A program made the position numbers and the translations under genes. The notes below the pieces were generated by a model. It was not told the origin of the DNA, did not search any database, and worked only from the letters and a program-made list of their open reading frames with translations. From positions 29,353,944 through 29,417,943 of the forward strand of contig CM039188.1 of the NCBI GenBank assembly GCA_008360975.2: DNA of 64,000 nucleotides, written 5' to 3'. The DNA comes from Lichenostomus cassidix. Taxonomy: Eukaryota; Chordata; Aves; Passeriformes; Meliphagidae. This document shows positions 1-12,915 of the stretch, piece after piece (position 1 is the stretch's first letter; every line of letters starts with the position of its first letter).

Positions 1-1614
1 AATGTCCCTCTTCTGAAATTAAAAAAAAAAAAAAGAGAATAAAACACTAGGTGAGCTTGCTTACATGTGTTGCGAACTGGGAATTGAGCTGCAACATTTA
101 CAATTTAGATGTGTGGCAAATTCTGGGAGGAAGCCACAGCTGACTGTTTTTCTGAATCACGCTTGGCCCCAAGTCTGAGATGAAGAAAGAGTCAATATAT
201 ATTTGCCTGTGGAGTAGCTAATTAGAACAATTAATCTGAGAACCAGAACAAGCTGTGAGACCAGGAGCTGATTCAGGCACGCCCTCTACTAACTTAAATT
301 TTGATCAACGTTTGAAACACCATGGGAAGGGCTGGGGTGATGAGGCCCAGTGGCTGAGATTCAGGTTCACCATCCGTGCCCCTGGTGCTGTGACATGCGG
401 TGACACCTCGGGCAAGGCGTTTTCCTCTTGTCTCTGAAACAGGCCAATGATATTCACTGCCTTGTTGAGCTTTGTGGATACAAGCAGCATGTTGTGAATG
501 AAATGTTAAGTACATCTCAAAGCCAGCCAAGACAAGAACTGCATTTTTCTTCCTAATATCTATTAGCTCAGAGCAACGGAAGAATCCCACTTGCCATCAG
601 TTCCCTGCTCTTGTTTGAAGATGTGGAGCTAGCCAGATCATATCCATCAGATATTTGCTTTCAGGGTCGCATGAAAGTAGAGCAAAAGAAAGATCTTTTG
701 TGGGGATGACATGCCTGGAAATATACTTGTCCAAAGCAAACAGCTCTCGTTCTTTCTTCAGCTAATTCACTGAAAAGATATTATTTTAGTCAGGAAAACG
801 GTATCAATTCTCCTCCTTTTAGGCAGGGTGGTGGCAGGTTTCCCATGTAGATTTGTGGAAGGTATAATTTTGACAGGAGCATCTGGCTCCTTTGTGAGCT
901 TCACAAGGAATTGTGTGGCAGTGGCTTTAGGTCAGCCTCTGGTTGAGCCATGTGGGCAGCCCTTTGACATGTCTGCGCTGCTTTTCCTGCTCCACTCGGT
1001 TTTGTTTTGACTCTCTTTTGAGCTTCCTAAATATGCAGCCTTGCTCTGCAGATTCCCTGGGACAGTTTCATTCATGGGTCCTGACAAGGACTGAGGTTTT
1101 GCCAGGGCTCATGGATCCATTCTTACAGTGGTGCTGTGTGTTACATTAGCCGACAGCTGCTTTTGGCAAGGGTTTTCTTTTTTTTTAGAAATCCTCTTAG
1201 AGAAGGGAGAAGAGTGATCGCTGGGTAGCGGAGCTTTCAATTCTCAAAATAAACCATGCCAGGTTGTTTAAGAATTTAAAGCAGTTGTGAGCTTTCCTAG
1301 TACAATAACATGTAGTGTGGTCCTTCTGCCCTCTTTAAGCAGGTGATGCTTGGCTTTTATCTTCTAGGTATATTTACAGTGAAAAAACACCCTGAATTTC
1401 TTTTGTTACTTTCTTGTGTGACCTGAAAATGTGTTTTTAATCTTATTTATGTGAACACAATCACAGCAGTTATTTTGTCATCAAGAATGTGCCAGCTTGT
1501 TGCATTTGGCATAGGAAAGTGGTACAAGGGTGCAGGATATCCCGACTTCTGCTCCCCAGATCCTCTGGGGGTTTGGGCACCATGCTCCAGACATCTGCTG
1601 TTGTGCCTGCCACT
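1..1614. other. Unique non-coding DNA
   Basis: I see no gene here. The stretch opens with a 14-base A run (21-34) and is otherwise mixed A+T-rich sequence without recognisable repeats. Open frames on either strand are below 150 codons, overlap each other in several frames and resemble no protein family I know. Small exons or regulatory sites cannot be excluded from sequence alone. Confidence 0.6.
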
Positions 1615-1670
1615 GTGACCACTGTGAGGGACCGGGAAGTGACCACTGTGAGTGACTGGGAAGTGACCAC
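1615..1670. repeat. 24-bp minisatellite, about 2.3 copies
   Basis: Two tandem 24-bp units (1615-1638 and 1639-1662) differ at only two positions, and a third partial unit follows (1663-1670). Each unit begins GTGACCACTGTGAG. Because 24 is a multiple of three, every frame through the array stays open. This creates a repeated His-Phe-Pro-Val-type peptide on the minus strand and inflates overlapping open frames of about 140 codons that I do not believe are genes. Such short arrays often vary in copy number between individuals. Confidence 0.9.
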
Positions 1671-4600
1671 CAGCTGTGCTGCTGCTGGTTTGTGCAGCCA
1701 TGGGTGGGGTGAGCGAGGTGGGCAGGTAGGGAAGGAGCAGCTGGGAAGTCACAGGCTGCCAAGCTCTGTTCTTTCTTTGCACATCCTTGGGCTGCATGAA
1801 GAAATTCACCTGTGCTGGACACGTGGATGACATGGCAAAGAGGGTCCCTGTCTCCTCGTGGTGAGCCATCCCCTGAGGCCAGCAGGAGGGGATGCCTGTG
1901 TAGCTCCATCCCTTACCACACAGGGTGGGTGGGGTGTGAGCTCGGGAGATGGCTGTGCTGTGAGCAGTTCATCCTGCAGATGTGTGCTGTGCCACACAGA
2001 CTGAAATCACCAAAAGATGTGCTCAGGAGAGATCTCTTCAGAGAGCATAAAGTGAGCAGGGAGGATGGAATAATTAGTAACTGGATGTTTGGACAAATTT
2101 GATAACACCGAGAACAGCTTGCAAATCAGGAAGCTGAACTGTTTTAGAACAAAGTTTAGTTCATGTTTGTTCAAATTAAGGAAAAGCTTGGCTAAATCAG
2201 TGTTTAAAGAGGAGCCCATGGCTGCAGAATGTTTAAAGAGATTGTCTGGAGTCCAGGGCATTACTGCAGAGAGTGTGCTGGCTTTCCTTGGCATGAAAAG
2301 ACATAGAGATATAATACAAATGCAGAAAAAGAGGGTGTGCTTGTGATAAGATGGATGGAGGGAAGAGTCTGTGTATCCAGCAAAATTACAGCAGGATCAG
2401 AAACATCACAAACATTACAGTGCTATTGAGAAATCCAAACTAATACCCTGGGGAAGGTGCCAGCCCAGGTACAGTATATCTGATATTGCAACGCCAGGGG
2501 AAAGGAAGAACAAAGCAACTGGTTCATTTGCAGCATGCAAGTTGAAGGAAGAGCCATTACCAGAGCCTTTCCATGTGCTGACAGATTCCTCAAAGTGCTT
2601 TATCAATTAAGCATCTCTAAAGCCATCACAGCTGTTTCTCTGCAGAGCAGAACCACTGCTGCTGCCTGATACATGCAGCAGAGTGTGCCAGCATGCCCAG
2701 CATTGGAAATGTTATCAGGCAAATGGAGATGCTCCCCCACTCCTTGGTTCCCTCCCACCAGCAGAGAGTTTGATTTCACATTGCTTTTGCTTTCTAAATT
2801 GATCTAACTAATGTAATCAGACAGAAACATCCTGTTCCAGTGTCACTAATGCCTTCCAAACTAGATGGCCTAATTAAGGTCACTAATTTCATTGTCTAAG
2901 ACAATTTCTTGAGAGAAATCTAAGTGGATACTAGAATAGACCATATCATTACATAAAACAATTTGCAGAGAAAGGTGTAAGAAAACACCCATGTCAACTG
3001 GAAAAAAAGACCTCAGGTCTTCAAAATTTACAGAAAACAAAAACATAATTATAAATGATGAAGAGTGAAGTGAGAACAGAGAAAGCCTATTCCCAGAACT
3101 GAACCTTTTGCCAGACTCAGAACCTGTGGGCAATCCAAAGATTTGCTCAAAGTCAATGCTTCAGGGCCAAGAGAATAAATATGATGATACTAATTTTTTT
3201 TTTCTGTTTCGGAGCCTACATCTGGTCGCTGGAAGATAAAGCAGATCAAGGAAGAAATAGTCCTGATCTGTATTAACGGGCCACAATGGAGAAGATGTGC
3301 AGTCACTCCCCAAGCCTATTCACTTGCCTCAAGATGTGTTTAGCAAGAGGAAGATGAAACTCCCTTGGTCATGTCCAGTCTGCCTTTGTCCCTGGCAGAA
3401 ATAGGAGTTGTGGGTACAGGAGATCTCCAAGAATGTTGGCTGACCTGGGAGGAAAGGTCAGCCAACTTTTCTCAGGATGTCCCATGGGAGTCCATCTGGT
3501 ACTGAGCACCTGGTTTGGAGAGGCAAGAGATGTGTAGGACTCGAGTCCCACAAGTTGAAAACCTTCATTGGGACACAAAGACAAACACAGGGCAAGATGT
3601 GTGAGAGGACATCAGGGACAGCTAGTAATTTCTGTAATGCATACGTTTTTTACTCCATCATACCTGAAATACTATGCATGTAGTGTATCTCTGTTAGGTA
3701 CTATTTAGCAGGATTTACTTGATAAGAACAATGTGTAATAAGGTTTGGACAACAGCAGTTTAAGACAGGGAGGCTGAAAGAAATTAAAAATACTTCTAGA
3801 CCATTTCACAAGCACAGCTTCATCTTTGTCCCGCATGCAAGACCAGGTATCAAACCACACTAACACTTAGTGCAGAGTTATGACTCCTTTCATGCCTACA
3901 CTCACCATCATGGTGAGGTTTATGGATGCAAATAAACAGAAAAACACCCAGTGAAATACCTGCAAGGGAAAGTGGGTGTGGAGGTGACCCAAGTCACAGA
4001 GGAGTTTTGGCCACCAGGAGGATTTCATGGTATCATTGACCACACTTGCAGTTTGCTTCCAGTTTATAGCTACCAAAGTAGTTATATTTCAATCCCTTAA
4101 TTTGTCCAAGTTAGTCATGCAAAACCATAAATTGAATCTCTGGACATTTGCAGTGAAATCTGTCCTCTCTCTGAACTCAAAAGCAATTTTCTGACATATC
4201 ATATTACAGCCCGCTTTGAGATAGGTACTTGGTTAGTAGAGAATCTTAAATATCCAGTACATCCTGAATGTATGTTAATGGTAAACTGGATAATTTAATT
4301 TCTTTCTGTAGGTGTGTAACTCTGGCCATCTTGATAAAGTTTTCACACTAGTGCAGAAGTTAGAAACACAGTACAGACAATAGAGCTGAGGACAAGATCA
4401 GTTAGATTTTCTCAAAATATGCCTAATTATGAGTGGTAGGAATGGCTTCTAGGGCTAATGAGCTAAAAATTCCATGGTCCTAATTTTGCTAAAAAAGTTA
4501 ATGCCAGGGTTGTGTTAATATTGAGGAGTTTTTGTAAGAATAGGGCTTTGTAAATAACTCCATGATTTACATTTTAACTGAATGTGTAGATATTACTAGG

Positions 4601-6174
4601 GAGTAATGCTCATGAATTAGTCTTTGTGCAGTTATTGTATGAAATTTTGTATTCTTTGCATGAAGCTCACTAATTAATCATCTTTTGCTCTAAAAATTTC
4701 ATGTCACCTACATCAACAGAGTATTACCAGAAACATCACTTCCATCTATACAATACAGGACAAGAGCCCACTCTTTATTGCCAAAAGGATATGTAAGAGG
4801 GAAAAAAATATACAAAGTGTTATGAACAGATCAGAGAAAAGGCTAACAGTCCTTCTTAACCCCAAAAGTCTCAGATCTTGTGATTATCTGGACCTTAAAT
4901 ATTTCAGTATAACTCTTTAAAAAGCAACTGCAGTCTTAAGTATTTCTTTGGCTTTCACTAAATTCCAGCATACGCCAAATAACACAGAACTTTATTTCCA
5001 CCACAAAGCACCCTAAAATATGGGCTTATTTTTATCTTACAAAACTGCCAAAGATGCTTTGAAGCATTCATCTTGTAACCATGACTGACCCTCTTTTTTC
5101 AATTATGTCATAAGAAAAACTTCTGAGAGCACTTAAAAACATCTTCAGACTTTTCAGATGCTCTTTGCGCCTACAAGACCCAGCCAAGAATAGTCTCACA
5201 GTCTCAGTGTGTGTCAGTAGCTTTATTTTGCATTAAGATTTTTCCCCAGTCAATCAGTCTGGTAAGTGAAAATGTGTTGGTTTGCACGCGTGAACATAGA
5301 CATGATTTTTAACAAATCTGAGACCACTCCTGCCAATAGCCCCGTTAAATTGTTTTTGTCAGTCTGGTTGACTGGAATGTTCGAGTATTTACAATAGACT
5401 CAAGAGTATTAGGCTGAAAGTCTGTCTAATGTACTACCAAATTAGACATGGCCAAGCAGTTGCATAGCAGTTTTCAGCTGCTTACTCCAGAATAAAATAT
5501 TCAAGTGTGATGAAAAGCTCTTAAAAATATATTTTAATTGAGAATCTTCAGGACTTTTTCCTCCATTCAGCTTCTTGCGGGTGTTCTGAGAAAACAGAGA
5601 ACTGAGCTGTAAGTCAAGTATAGCACTGTGATCATCTTAAATCTTCTTTCTTTGGGGGCTGAGCTGCTTTTGGTAACCTAGTACTTACTGAGGAATGAAA
5701 GCATGTAGCTGGGCTACCCCTGTGGCTTGCTGCTGTGCTGCAGTGGTGGCTTGTTCATGGCTCATCCATCCCCTTGGTGTTGAAGGCACACATCTGCTCC
5801 TGCACGCTGTGTTTGTCATTTATCCTTCCGTAACAGGATGTTTCCCAGAAGCAACTGAGGAAAAAGTTAAGCTGGAATGGGGAAAATAGCTAAACATGTG
5901 CATGAATTTGTTAGGGGAAAAAAACCTTAACAGCATTGAAACAGGAAAATATATAGGGTGGTTGAATAGAACATTGCAAGTTGTTGAAACTGGAGGGACA
6001 GGAGAGCAACCAGGTGTGCAGTTGGGTCAAATGTGTAAGAAAAGACTGAGTCAGGAATGGGGTTTGACCTCTGGAATTTGTTGGGTTTGCCATTACAACT
6101 TGTCTACACAAGACAGTTGGAAATTAAGAAAATATGTAACTAAACAGCTGAAGAGTTATTTGGGATTCACTCCA
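1671..6174. other. Unique A+T-rich non-coding DNA
   Basis: About 4.5 kb with no gene, tRNA or clear transposon copy. From 4.1 to 5.6 kb the A+T content is high and stop codons are dense in all frames. From 1.7 to 2.0 kb the sequence is richer in G and C but has few CpG and is not a CpG island. Confidence 0.6.
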
Positions 6175-6219
6175 TACACACACACACACACAAACACACA
6201 CAACACACATACATACATT
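6175..6219. repeat. (CA)n microsatellite, interrupted
   Basis: An imperfect CA array of about 45 bp. The longest clean run is at its left end, with CAAACA and CAACACA interruptions, then ACATACAT units on the right. Being interrupted, it is probably only moderately polymorphic. Confidence 0.95.
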
Positions 6220-7913
6220 TATTATTCCCTTCTGGAATGAGAAATCTCTTTTTCCCTTCAGTCTAGGATATAATCTGGGGGAAAAGCCCCCATATTTCAG
6301 CCTGGGTCACACAGCACGCTATTGTCCCAAAGCACCTCCATTTGCACCCTCAGGTGCACAGAGATGAATCTATTCTGCAGCTGGGGCAGTGCTGGCTGGT
6401 CTCTCTGTAGGTGTCACAGCTACATGTGGTTTCCATTACCTTACCTAAAGTGCTGCTGCAATTAGTAGTGTAAATTAGCACAGCTTTTAATCTCCTCTTC
6501 TGTCTTTCTTTAGAGCTACATTCACTTTTGCTTCCACCCAAGTTTCATCCTTGAGCCCTGACTTGCACTCAGATAGGAAATGTCAGCTGTCAGCTCGGTT
6601 TACAGGCTTGGATGAGGTTTGGAAGAAAGGGACTCCCCAGAAGACTGCATGGCCTTGCTGTGACAACATTAAACCTCTTGATCAAGTGACTACACTAAAC
6701 ACTTAATTTATTGGTAGTTTGAGGAGAGAGAAGGAAGGATCATGTCTACTTTTGATTATGACCTGGCCGTGGGCCACTTCCCCAGAACTTGTCAGGAGGA
6801 GCCCAGCTCCTGACCAGTCTGACTCTTGCAGCCATTTCTCAGTGATTACATTGAGCCCAGACTGGTGAGGAAACAGAGAGCTTTCAGGAGGGACTGCACT
6901 TGCTCAGGGAGCAGGAGCCATGCAGGAGGAGGGCAGGCAAGCCTCAGAGAAGCATCACAGCACTCAATTGCATCTTGCATCCGCTTGCAATTTGCTTGTG
7001 TGTAAAACTTCACTCGGCAATGCTGCTCAGCTTGAGATCAGGCATGACTGGACTCTTTCTTCATTCTTCTTGCAGAGACTGCTTGTGAAATGCTGGATCT
7101 GGAGCTCTTGCAGTGCAAGGATGGGAGCTTTTCCCTACTTTCTATGGAGTGGGGAATTTTCTCTGCCTGGCCCCTGGGTGTGGGTGCTTGCTAACAGCCA
7201 GAGCTGTGTGCTGCCACCGAGCCTCCCCCTTGATGTGGTGGGTGGGAGGAGGTGTGTGGGAGCTGCCTGGTATTTTTGTGCTGCAGGTGGTGTTTTGGTC
7301 TGGGTGCAGTTTACCCTGTTTGTTTTCTGGTTTGCTCTTTTGTTTGCATCAAGCCTTCATGAAAGGGCGAAGTGCTCTCATGTAGAGCAAGCAAAAGAAA
7401 CATAAACATACACATACAAGTTGAAAGAAATATGAGCACGTACTTGGGCCTGAAGCCATCAGGGTTTGCTGCCAGGTTTGCTCTGCTGGGGGAACAGGCA
7501 TCTCCAAGAGAGAAGACCTCTCCAGTCCCATCAAATCCTCAGCCCCGTGGCTTCCTCTCCTTCTGACACTCCATCCATGCCAGCAGGCAGCTGCTGGAGC
7601 TCACACCAGGCTCTCCAAATCCATTCAGATGCTGACCATGGAGTCTGAGTCCCACAGACCTCATCTAAATCCAGCACTGCAGCTTTCTCCTCTATTCTTG
7701 CCATCATTTTAGCAAGAGACAAAGCCAAGTGATCCTCTAGGTGATACCACCCCACATATGCTGTTCACTGAGATGGTTGCTAGCCAGAATATGATATAAA
7801 TGGATTTAGAAATGCTTTCTGTAAATACAAGTAAGTTTTCTTTCAGTTGTGCTGGTACTGTGGGTGTTTGTGTTACACAGATGTTGGGAGACTCTGCCCT
7901 GAAGGGCATGTTG
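6220..7913. other. Unique non-coding DNA, locally G+T-rich
   Basis: No gene recognised. From 7.0 to 7.4 kb the plus strand is T- and G-rich, and overlapping open frames of 90-161 codons are found there in two frames. Their translations are low in charge, rich in Trp, Cys, Phe and Leu, and look like chance products of composition. Confidence 0.55.
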
Positions 7914-7966
7914 AAGTTCAGTTTCTACATCTGTAGAAACAGGGCACATCTGTAGAAACTGAACTT
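7914..7966. repeat. Perfect 15-bp inverted repeat with 23-nt spacer
   Basis: The left arm 7914-7928 (AAGTTCAGTTTCTAC) is exactly complementary to 7952-7966. In addition, a 14-bp block ACATCTGTAGAAAC occurs twice as a direct repeat (7927-7940 and 7946-7959). The mix of direct and inverted copies in 53 bp is typical of a local template-switching event during replication. It could fold as a hairpin or cruciform. No known RNA family is recognised. Confidence 0.9.
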
Positions 7967-8619
7967 TGGACTCTGCAGTTTACAGGATGCAGTTTTTCTC
8001 TCTGTTTATTCATGAAAGTACCTGCAACAGCCATGCTGAGCTCATCCAGTGTGGGGCTAGGAACAGCCCCATGAACTCATCTGACCAGTCATAACTGATA
8101 GATTTTTGCTAACTTGCAGGAGTTAAAAATACAGAGGAAAAAGAAAACAGCATCCCCAAATGGCAAGTTATATAGTAATAATAATGAATAACTTCAGAGA
8201 AATGGTGATCTGTTCATGGAAGAGCCATGAGAAGAAAAACAAGCTAAATTAGTCAGATGATTTATTCATTGTGAATGATTCACTCCATTACTGGCTGCTT
8301 CCTCCACAGGCCATAGGAGCTAATATATAAACTGATAGAGGAAGGGTGGGATCGATAGAGAGCAACCTCTCCCTCCTCTCCTGGGAAAATAGGTCACCTA
8401 TCCCTGCTATGTTGTTCTCTAGGCACAGGGCACATCTCAATAGACTGAGCATTCATTTTCAGCTAATGAAGTTTGGTTTTTTGCAGGGCAAAAATTTCCT
8501 GAGCAGTGTTTCTTTTTTTCCATCAGCTCTCAAGCCCGCGCTCGCAGTTTGGCCAGCTCCCTTCCCCCGTCCTGACAGCTCTCATTGTTCCCAGATGATG
8601 GCTGTTTGCTGGCCTGTGC
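7967..8619. other. Unique non-coding DNA
   Basis: No gene or repeat recognised. The stretch immediately before the poly(A) tract has no AATAAA signal at the usual distance and no similarity to an mRNA I know, so a processed pseudogene is not supported. Confidence 0.6.
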
Positions 8620-8644
8620 AAAAAAAAAAAAAAAAAAAAAAAAA
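8620..8644. repeat. Poly(A) tract, 25 bases
   Basis: An uninterrupted run of 25 A, the longest homopolymer in the window. Birds lack active poly(A)-tailing LINEs of the L1 type, so a long pure A tract is less common than in mammals. Slippage growth of a shorter A run is the simplest explanation. Confidence 0.95.
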
Positions 8645-10228
8645 GAGATTTTGTGGTCTAAATGCAGTGTCCTTTACACAGTTGGTGCTGTGGAGGAAGG
8701 AAACCTCTTGACACCCTTGGGATTTGCTCAGTGTGGGACTGGCTGCTCCTCAGGTGAACCAGGATGGAGTGAACCTCTGGGTGCAGGGTGGGCAGGGATG
8801 CTCGGTAGGCACACTGGGGCTCCAGAGTGACTTCTACCCCATGCCCATGGGATGTGGGTTTTCCTCCCTTCTCCACATCCCATGCCAGCACCAGCCCAGG
8901 CACTGGGAAGCTGAGCAGGGAGAAGCACTGTGGCCCTGCCTGTGCAGGAGGGTACTGATCTGCAAAAAACTGCCTCGCTGGGAAACATTCCTCAGGCCCC
9001 TTTTAGCTCCTAATAAGCAATAATACTCTCTGTGGTGATGCCTCTGCTGAATTTTCTTGTACCCAGCACAACCCACTGGTTATCATGTGACTATTTATAA
9101 ACTGCTGCTCAAGCTTCATAAATGGTTTTTTCTCTTCACACAAATTGGAGATGAACAGCTGGAAACTGTGTTGCAAGCACAGCCTGAGCTGAGACTGAAA
9201 CCCAGAAATTGTGCACAAAACTCCTGTGGATGGTATTTATTAGAGAGCTGCTGAGGAAGAGCTGCCAGCTCTGGATGCTGAATGCATTGAAAACTTGGGA
9301 GTGTGGGGTTTACTTGACAGTTCATCTTTAATTAATTACAGAGGACAAACAATTAGGGGAAGAGGCTGCTGCTGGACTACCTGACTCACAGGACAGCTAA
9401 TGTGCTGATGGAGATGTTTGCTTATAAGATTCTTTAAAAAAAGAAGAAGGAAAGAATAAAAGCAAGGAAACATCACAATTATTTTGTAGATGACCACAGC
9501 TTTCCAGGCAGCTCTGGTATATATACACTCTAGAGTCTCACAGGTCCTGGAGAAAACCAGACGCCCAACTCATCATGAACTCAATAGAGAGTGTGTTGTG
9601 TGAAAACATTGGCCATGAGGTCAGATCTTCAGTGCCAATGTTGTGCAAACACACAACTGCATTTGATGGCCACACCTTGGCTACTAGAGAACACTTGTCA
9701 CTCTTAAGCTGTGATTCAGTGTAAGTTTGGTTCCAGAGACACAAGATAGGTGCCCTAAAACCTGCTGATGAAATTCAGGATAAAGGAGTCATCTGTTACA
9801 AGGAGCTTGAATCATGCCCAACTTGGATGAGATCCAGATCCAAACCAACAACTTAAATCCCTTCTTTGGAGAAAATTTAAGTCCAGAGCCATGCCTGAAT
9901 TTAGTGACCAACATCACATTCACACTTTAAAGATTTCTGCAAATCCCTCAAAATGTGCTTCAGAAATCTGTCTACTATAAAAAATGATCAACCCAGATAA
10001 GTTTGGTTCAAACTGCAAAGAAACAAGCAAACCAAAGGCAGAACCAACAATGCACATCAGGATTTGGTTTGCTTTGGTTTAACCAAATTCTGAGTGTGTA
10101 GTTGAATAAAATAGATGGCAGTCACCAGGTGCACTGAGCCCAAATGCAGATCAGCACAGCTCACAGCTCTTCAAGTCCCCAAACCCCCACTTGCTACCAC
10201 ACTTGCTTGGTATTATTCTTTTTCCATC
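8645..10228. other. Unique non-coding DNA
   Basis: No gene recognised. From 8.7 to 9.0 kb the sequence is moderately G+C-rich and open frames of 80-99 codons overlap on both strands, a sign of composition rather than coding. From 9.3 kb onward it is A+T-rich. Confidence 0.6.
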
Positions 10229-10245
10229 TTTTTTTTTTTTTTTTT
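10229..10245. repeat. Poly(T) tract, 17 bases
   Basis: A pure run of 17 T, preceded by a short T-rich segment. It is low-complexity sequence with no flanking element recognised. Confidence 0.9.
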
Positions 10246-12639
10246 AAATCTGATGTAGAATAAGCTGCATGGGGAGAATACGAATATACAGTTATAATAC
10301 ATGACAATGCAGCAGAATCCTGGACTCTGTCAATTACTGTGGCACCATATATTTTTATTTTATTCCTGTGGGGAAATATATCATTCAAGTAAAAAATCAT
10401 TTGGACAACATAACTACACAGAGAATATCCAATGCATGAAGACACTCCTTTGCAGTGAGCTGCACACAGAGTGATATGGAAAATGTAAGGAAACTGAGGG
10501 AAAACTTCCTGGTCTAATTGGTAATACAGTGCTACCAAATGAGTGTCTCTCTAGAACACACTTGTTGCTGTAAGTCACCTTCAGATATCCCTTGAAGCTA
10601 CAAGGGACACAGCTGACTCTTTTTGCAGTGACAACACTCTGAAGCAGTGGAAAAAATTCATCATAGCAGCCAAAATTGAGCCAGGCAGCAGAAAGCTGAA
10701 CACCTGGGAGGAGGAGCTGCTTGGGAATGTATGGGGCAGGGCTGAAAACCACAACCATATTATTTTGTTCAAGACTAGAAGAGCTGCCCAGTAATGTTCT
10801 ACACAGCCTTGGGTTGTTCAGAGCAAACTGTTTTTGAAAGGAGGGCACGAGCCAAAAAATTGCATTTTGGTTACCTGGCAATGACTTAAAAATTAAGATT
10901 GAATTGTTTTAAATTGTGGTTTTGGAGATTTTTGAGCAAGTTGGGAGAAAAAAAAGAAGCAAATAATCAGGGGATGGCTTGGCAAGATGGGCTTTTATGC
11001 TCACCAGCCCAAATGCAGAGCCAGGGAAGGGAGACCTCAATTCCCTCCTCTTCCTGGGGAATATTCACCTCTGGGCTTTGCCCCTGGGGAGGTTCTGAGC
11101 CCAAAGGCTGGGACAGGGCTGCTGCCATGGAACAATTCCCACCTCTAGAAGTGGGAGCTGCATGGAGGCTTTATGCAGCCTCTTCACTGTGGGCACATCA
11201 GTCTACAATGAGGATGAGATCTTGTGGATGAGATTTGTTTTGAAGGGAACACTGAGCCAATTTTTTAGCAGTAGGGAAAGATGTCCAAATAGTGGGCTTG
11301 AGGATTTCAATTGTGGTGGATGACACTTTTATTCTTCAGCCAATATTGCCAAGCAAGGGTCAGTAAATTCCCATAATTCCTTTAATTTTGGCCTTCCATC
11401 TCCATTTACCTTCATATCTTTTTATTAAAAAACAGACATGGCAATAATTTTTGCATGCAGGAGATATGCATGAATTGTGAATTACTGACTATAATATAGC
11501 ATGATCACCTAAGTCTGTCCAAGTTTTCAGAACTTGGTATCCAGGTCTGCATGCAACATGTCAGTTATTTGGCTCTTTCAGTACCTACTTTTTTTTCCCC
11601 CTTTGGGATTGTACAATATATTATTAAAAATTCTGAATGAAATTAATCTATTTTTCAGGTAATAAATTAAATAGACATCACTCTGGAGAAAAAGCAGTGC
11701 ATTATTTTAACTGCAAAATAAATCACAATGAAGATGACGTGTTTTCAGGCATGTAGACCAGACAGTGTATATAAAAATACACCCAATCTTTTAATTATAT
11801 CTAGGCTTCGAATGGTCATTTCTTTAACAGCAATCAAAATGTTTCCACACGGAGCAAAGCTTTCACCTTTTAAAAAATATTTTTCTTTGCAAGTCTAGGT
11901 GACCAGCTAACCTTCATCTTGGGATAACTGCTGGGAAATGAGTGGCAGTGGCAGGGACTGGCTGCAGGAGAAGCGAGCTGTGGGTGAGGGTCAGGGCTGG
12001 GCAGCTCTTTGCAGAGGAGGTAAAGTTTCCCTTGTCTCTTTGCATATTCATGTGGTGGACCTGGCTGTTAAATCACAGTTGTGTTTTGCTTTCTTAACAG
12101 ATTTCACTGGATTAATTACGTGGAAAAATTGGTAGCAGTGGATATAACATATATCCAACTACTCTCTTGTAATAAATTAAAATTCCTTTAAGAGTCCCAT
12201 TGTTTTGTCATTTTCAAAAAAAGACTCAAAGGTAAATGTTGATTTTAATAGGGTTGCAGCTATTCCCTCATAAATTTAGTGGGTAGAATACCAACACATC
12301 TTTCAATGAATACTTATGAGCTATTGATTAAAAAAAGTAGTTGCAGAGCTTGTGGTGCAAGATGTGCCTTGCATTTGGGAAACTGTATGGACATCTTTAT
12401 ATTAAATGTATTCACAGCACCTCAAAAGCTCATGCTGGAACTGTAAATTGTAACCCTCTAGCAAAAGTTGAATGTTTATTTAAAGGGGGCAGCTTTCTAT
12501 TACATTGTTTGAACAGGTCTCCTCAGACAATGATCATAACCTTGCTCCCTTTTCCTTCACACGCAGGTTATGATATCTAAACTCTTCTTATCATGTGTGA
12601 CTTCACTTTTATGAGCTGTCTCTGGCTCTCACCTGATTT
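10246..12639. other. Unique A+T-rich non-coding DNA
   Basis: No gene recognised. A minus-strand open frame of 155 codons (10414-10881) and a plus-strand frame of 110 codons (10899-11231) have no recognisable domain. From 11.3 to 11.9 kb the sequence is strongly A+T-rich with dense stops. Confidence 0.6.
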
Positions 12640-12780
12640 TACGCTTGAAGCCAACGGGGATAACGCGGAGCCCTCAGCAAAATGACAGCCTCACATTTTT
12701 GAGAACCACTCGCAGCAGCCAAATCTTCGATTCTGGGCAGCGAGATGGGATTTTATTTTATTTTTTTTTTGCTGCAAGCC

Positions 12781-12803
12781 GGGCGGGCGGAGGGGCAGCA
12801 GGG
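12781..12803 (+). other. Canonical G-quadruplex motif
   Basis: Four G runs of at least three bases with loops of 1, 4 and 5 bases (GGG-C-GGG-CGGA-GGGG-CAGCA-GGG) fit the G3+N1-7 rule. It lies at the left edge of the CpG island core, where such motifs are common near transcription starts. Folding is inferred, not shown. Confidence 0.75.
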
Positions 12804-12879
12804 ATGTCCCCGCTCGGTGTGACACTGCCCCGCGCTGTGCCCTGCCACTCGTGCGGGTGAGGTGCGGGGCTGGGGCTGC

Positions 12880-12915
12880 GCTGTCGCTGTCGCTGTGGCT
12901 GTGGCTGTCGCTGTC
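12880..12915. repeat. GCTGTS hexanucleotide repeat, 6 copies
   Basis: Six tandem copies of GCTGTC or GCTGTG, in the order C, C, G, G, C, C. Each unit with C is followed by another G, creating a CpG at unit junctions. The array lies inside the CpG island and produces artificial alternating-residue peptides in all frames. Confidence 0.95.

Noticed and set aside
1447..1909. Overlapping 140-codon minus-strand frames
   Set aside because: They are kept open by a 24-bp tandem repeat and overlap one another in different frames; no known protein.
6920..7405. 161-codon plus-strand frame
   Set aside because: Biased Trp/Phe/Cys/Leu composition, no domain, overlapping open frames in other phases.
8346..8644. 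Processed pseudogene ending in poly(A)
   Set aside because: No polyadenylation signal at the right distance and no recognisable mRNA sequence upstream.
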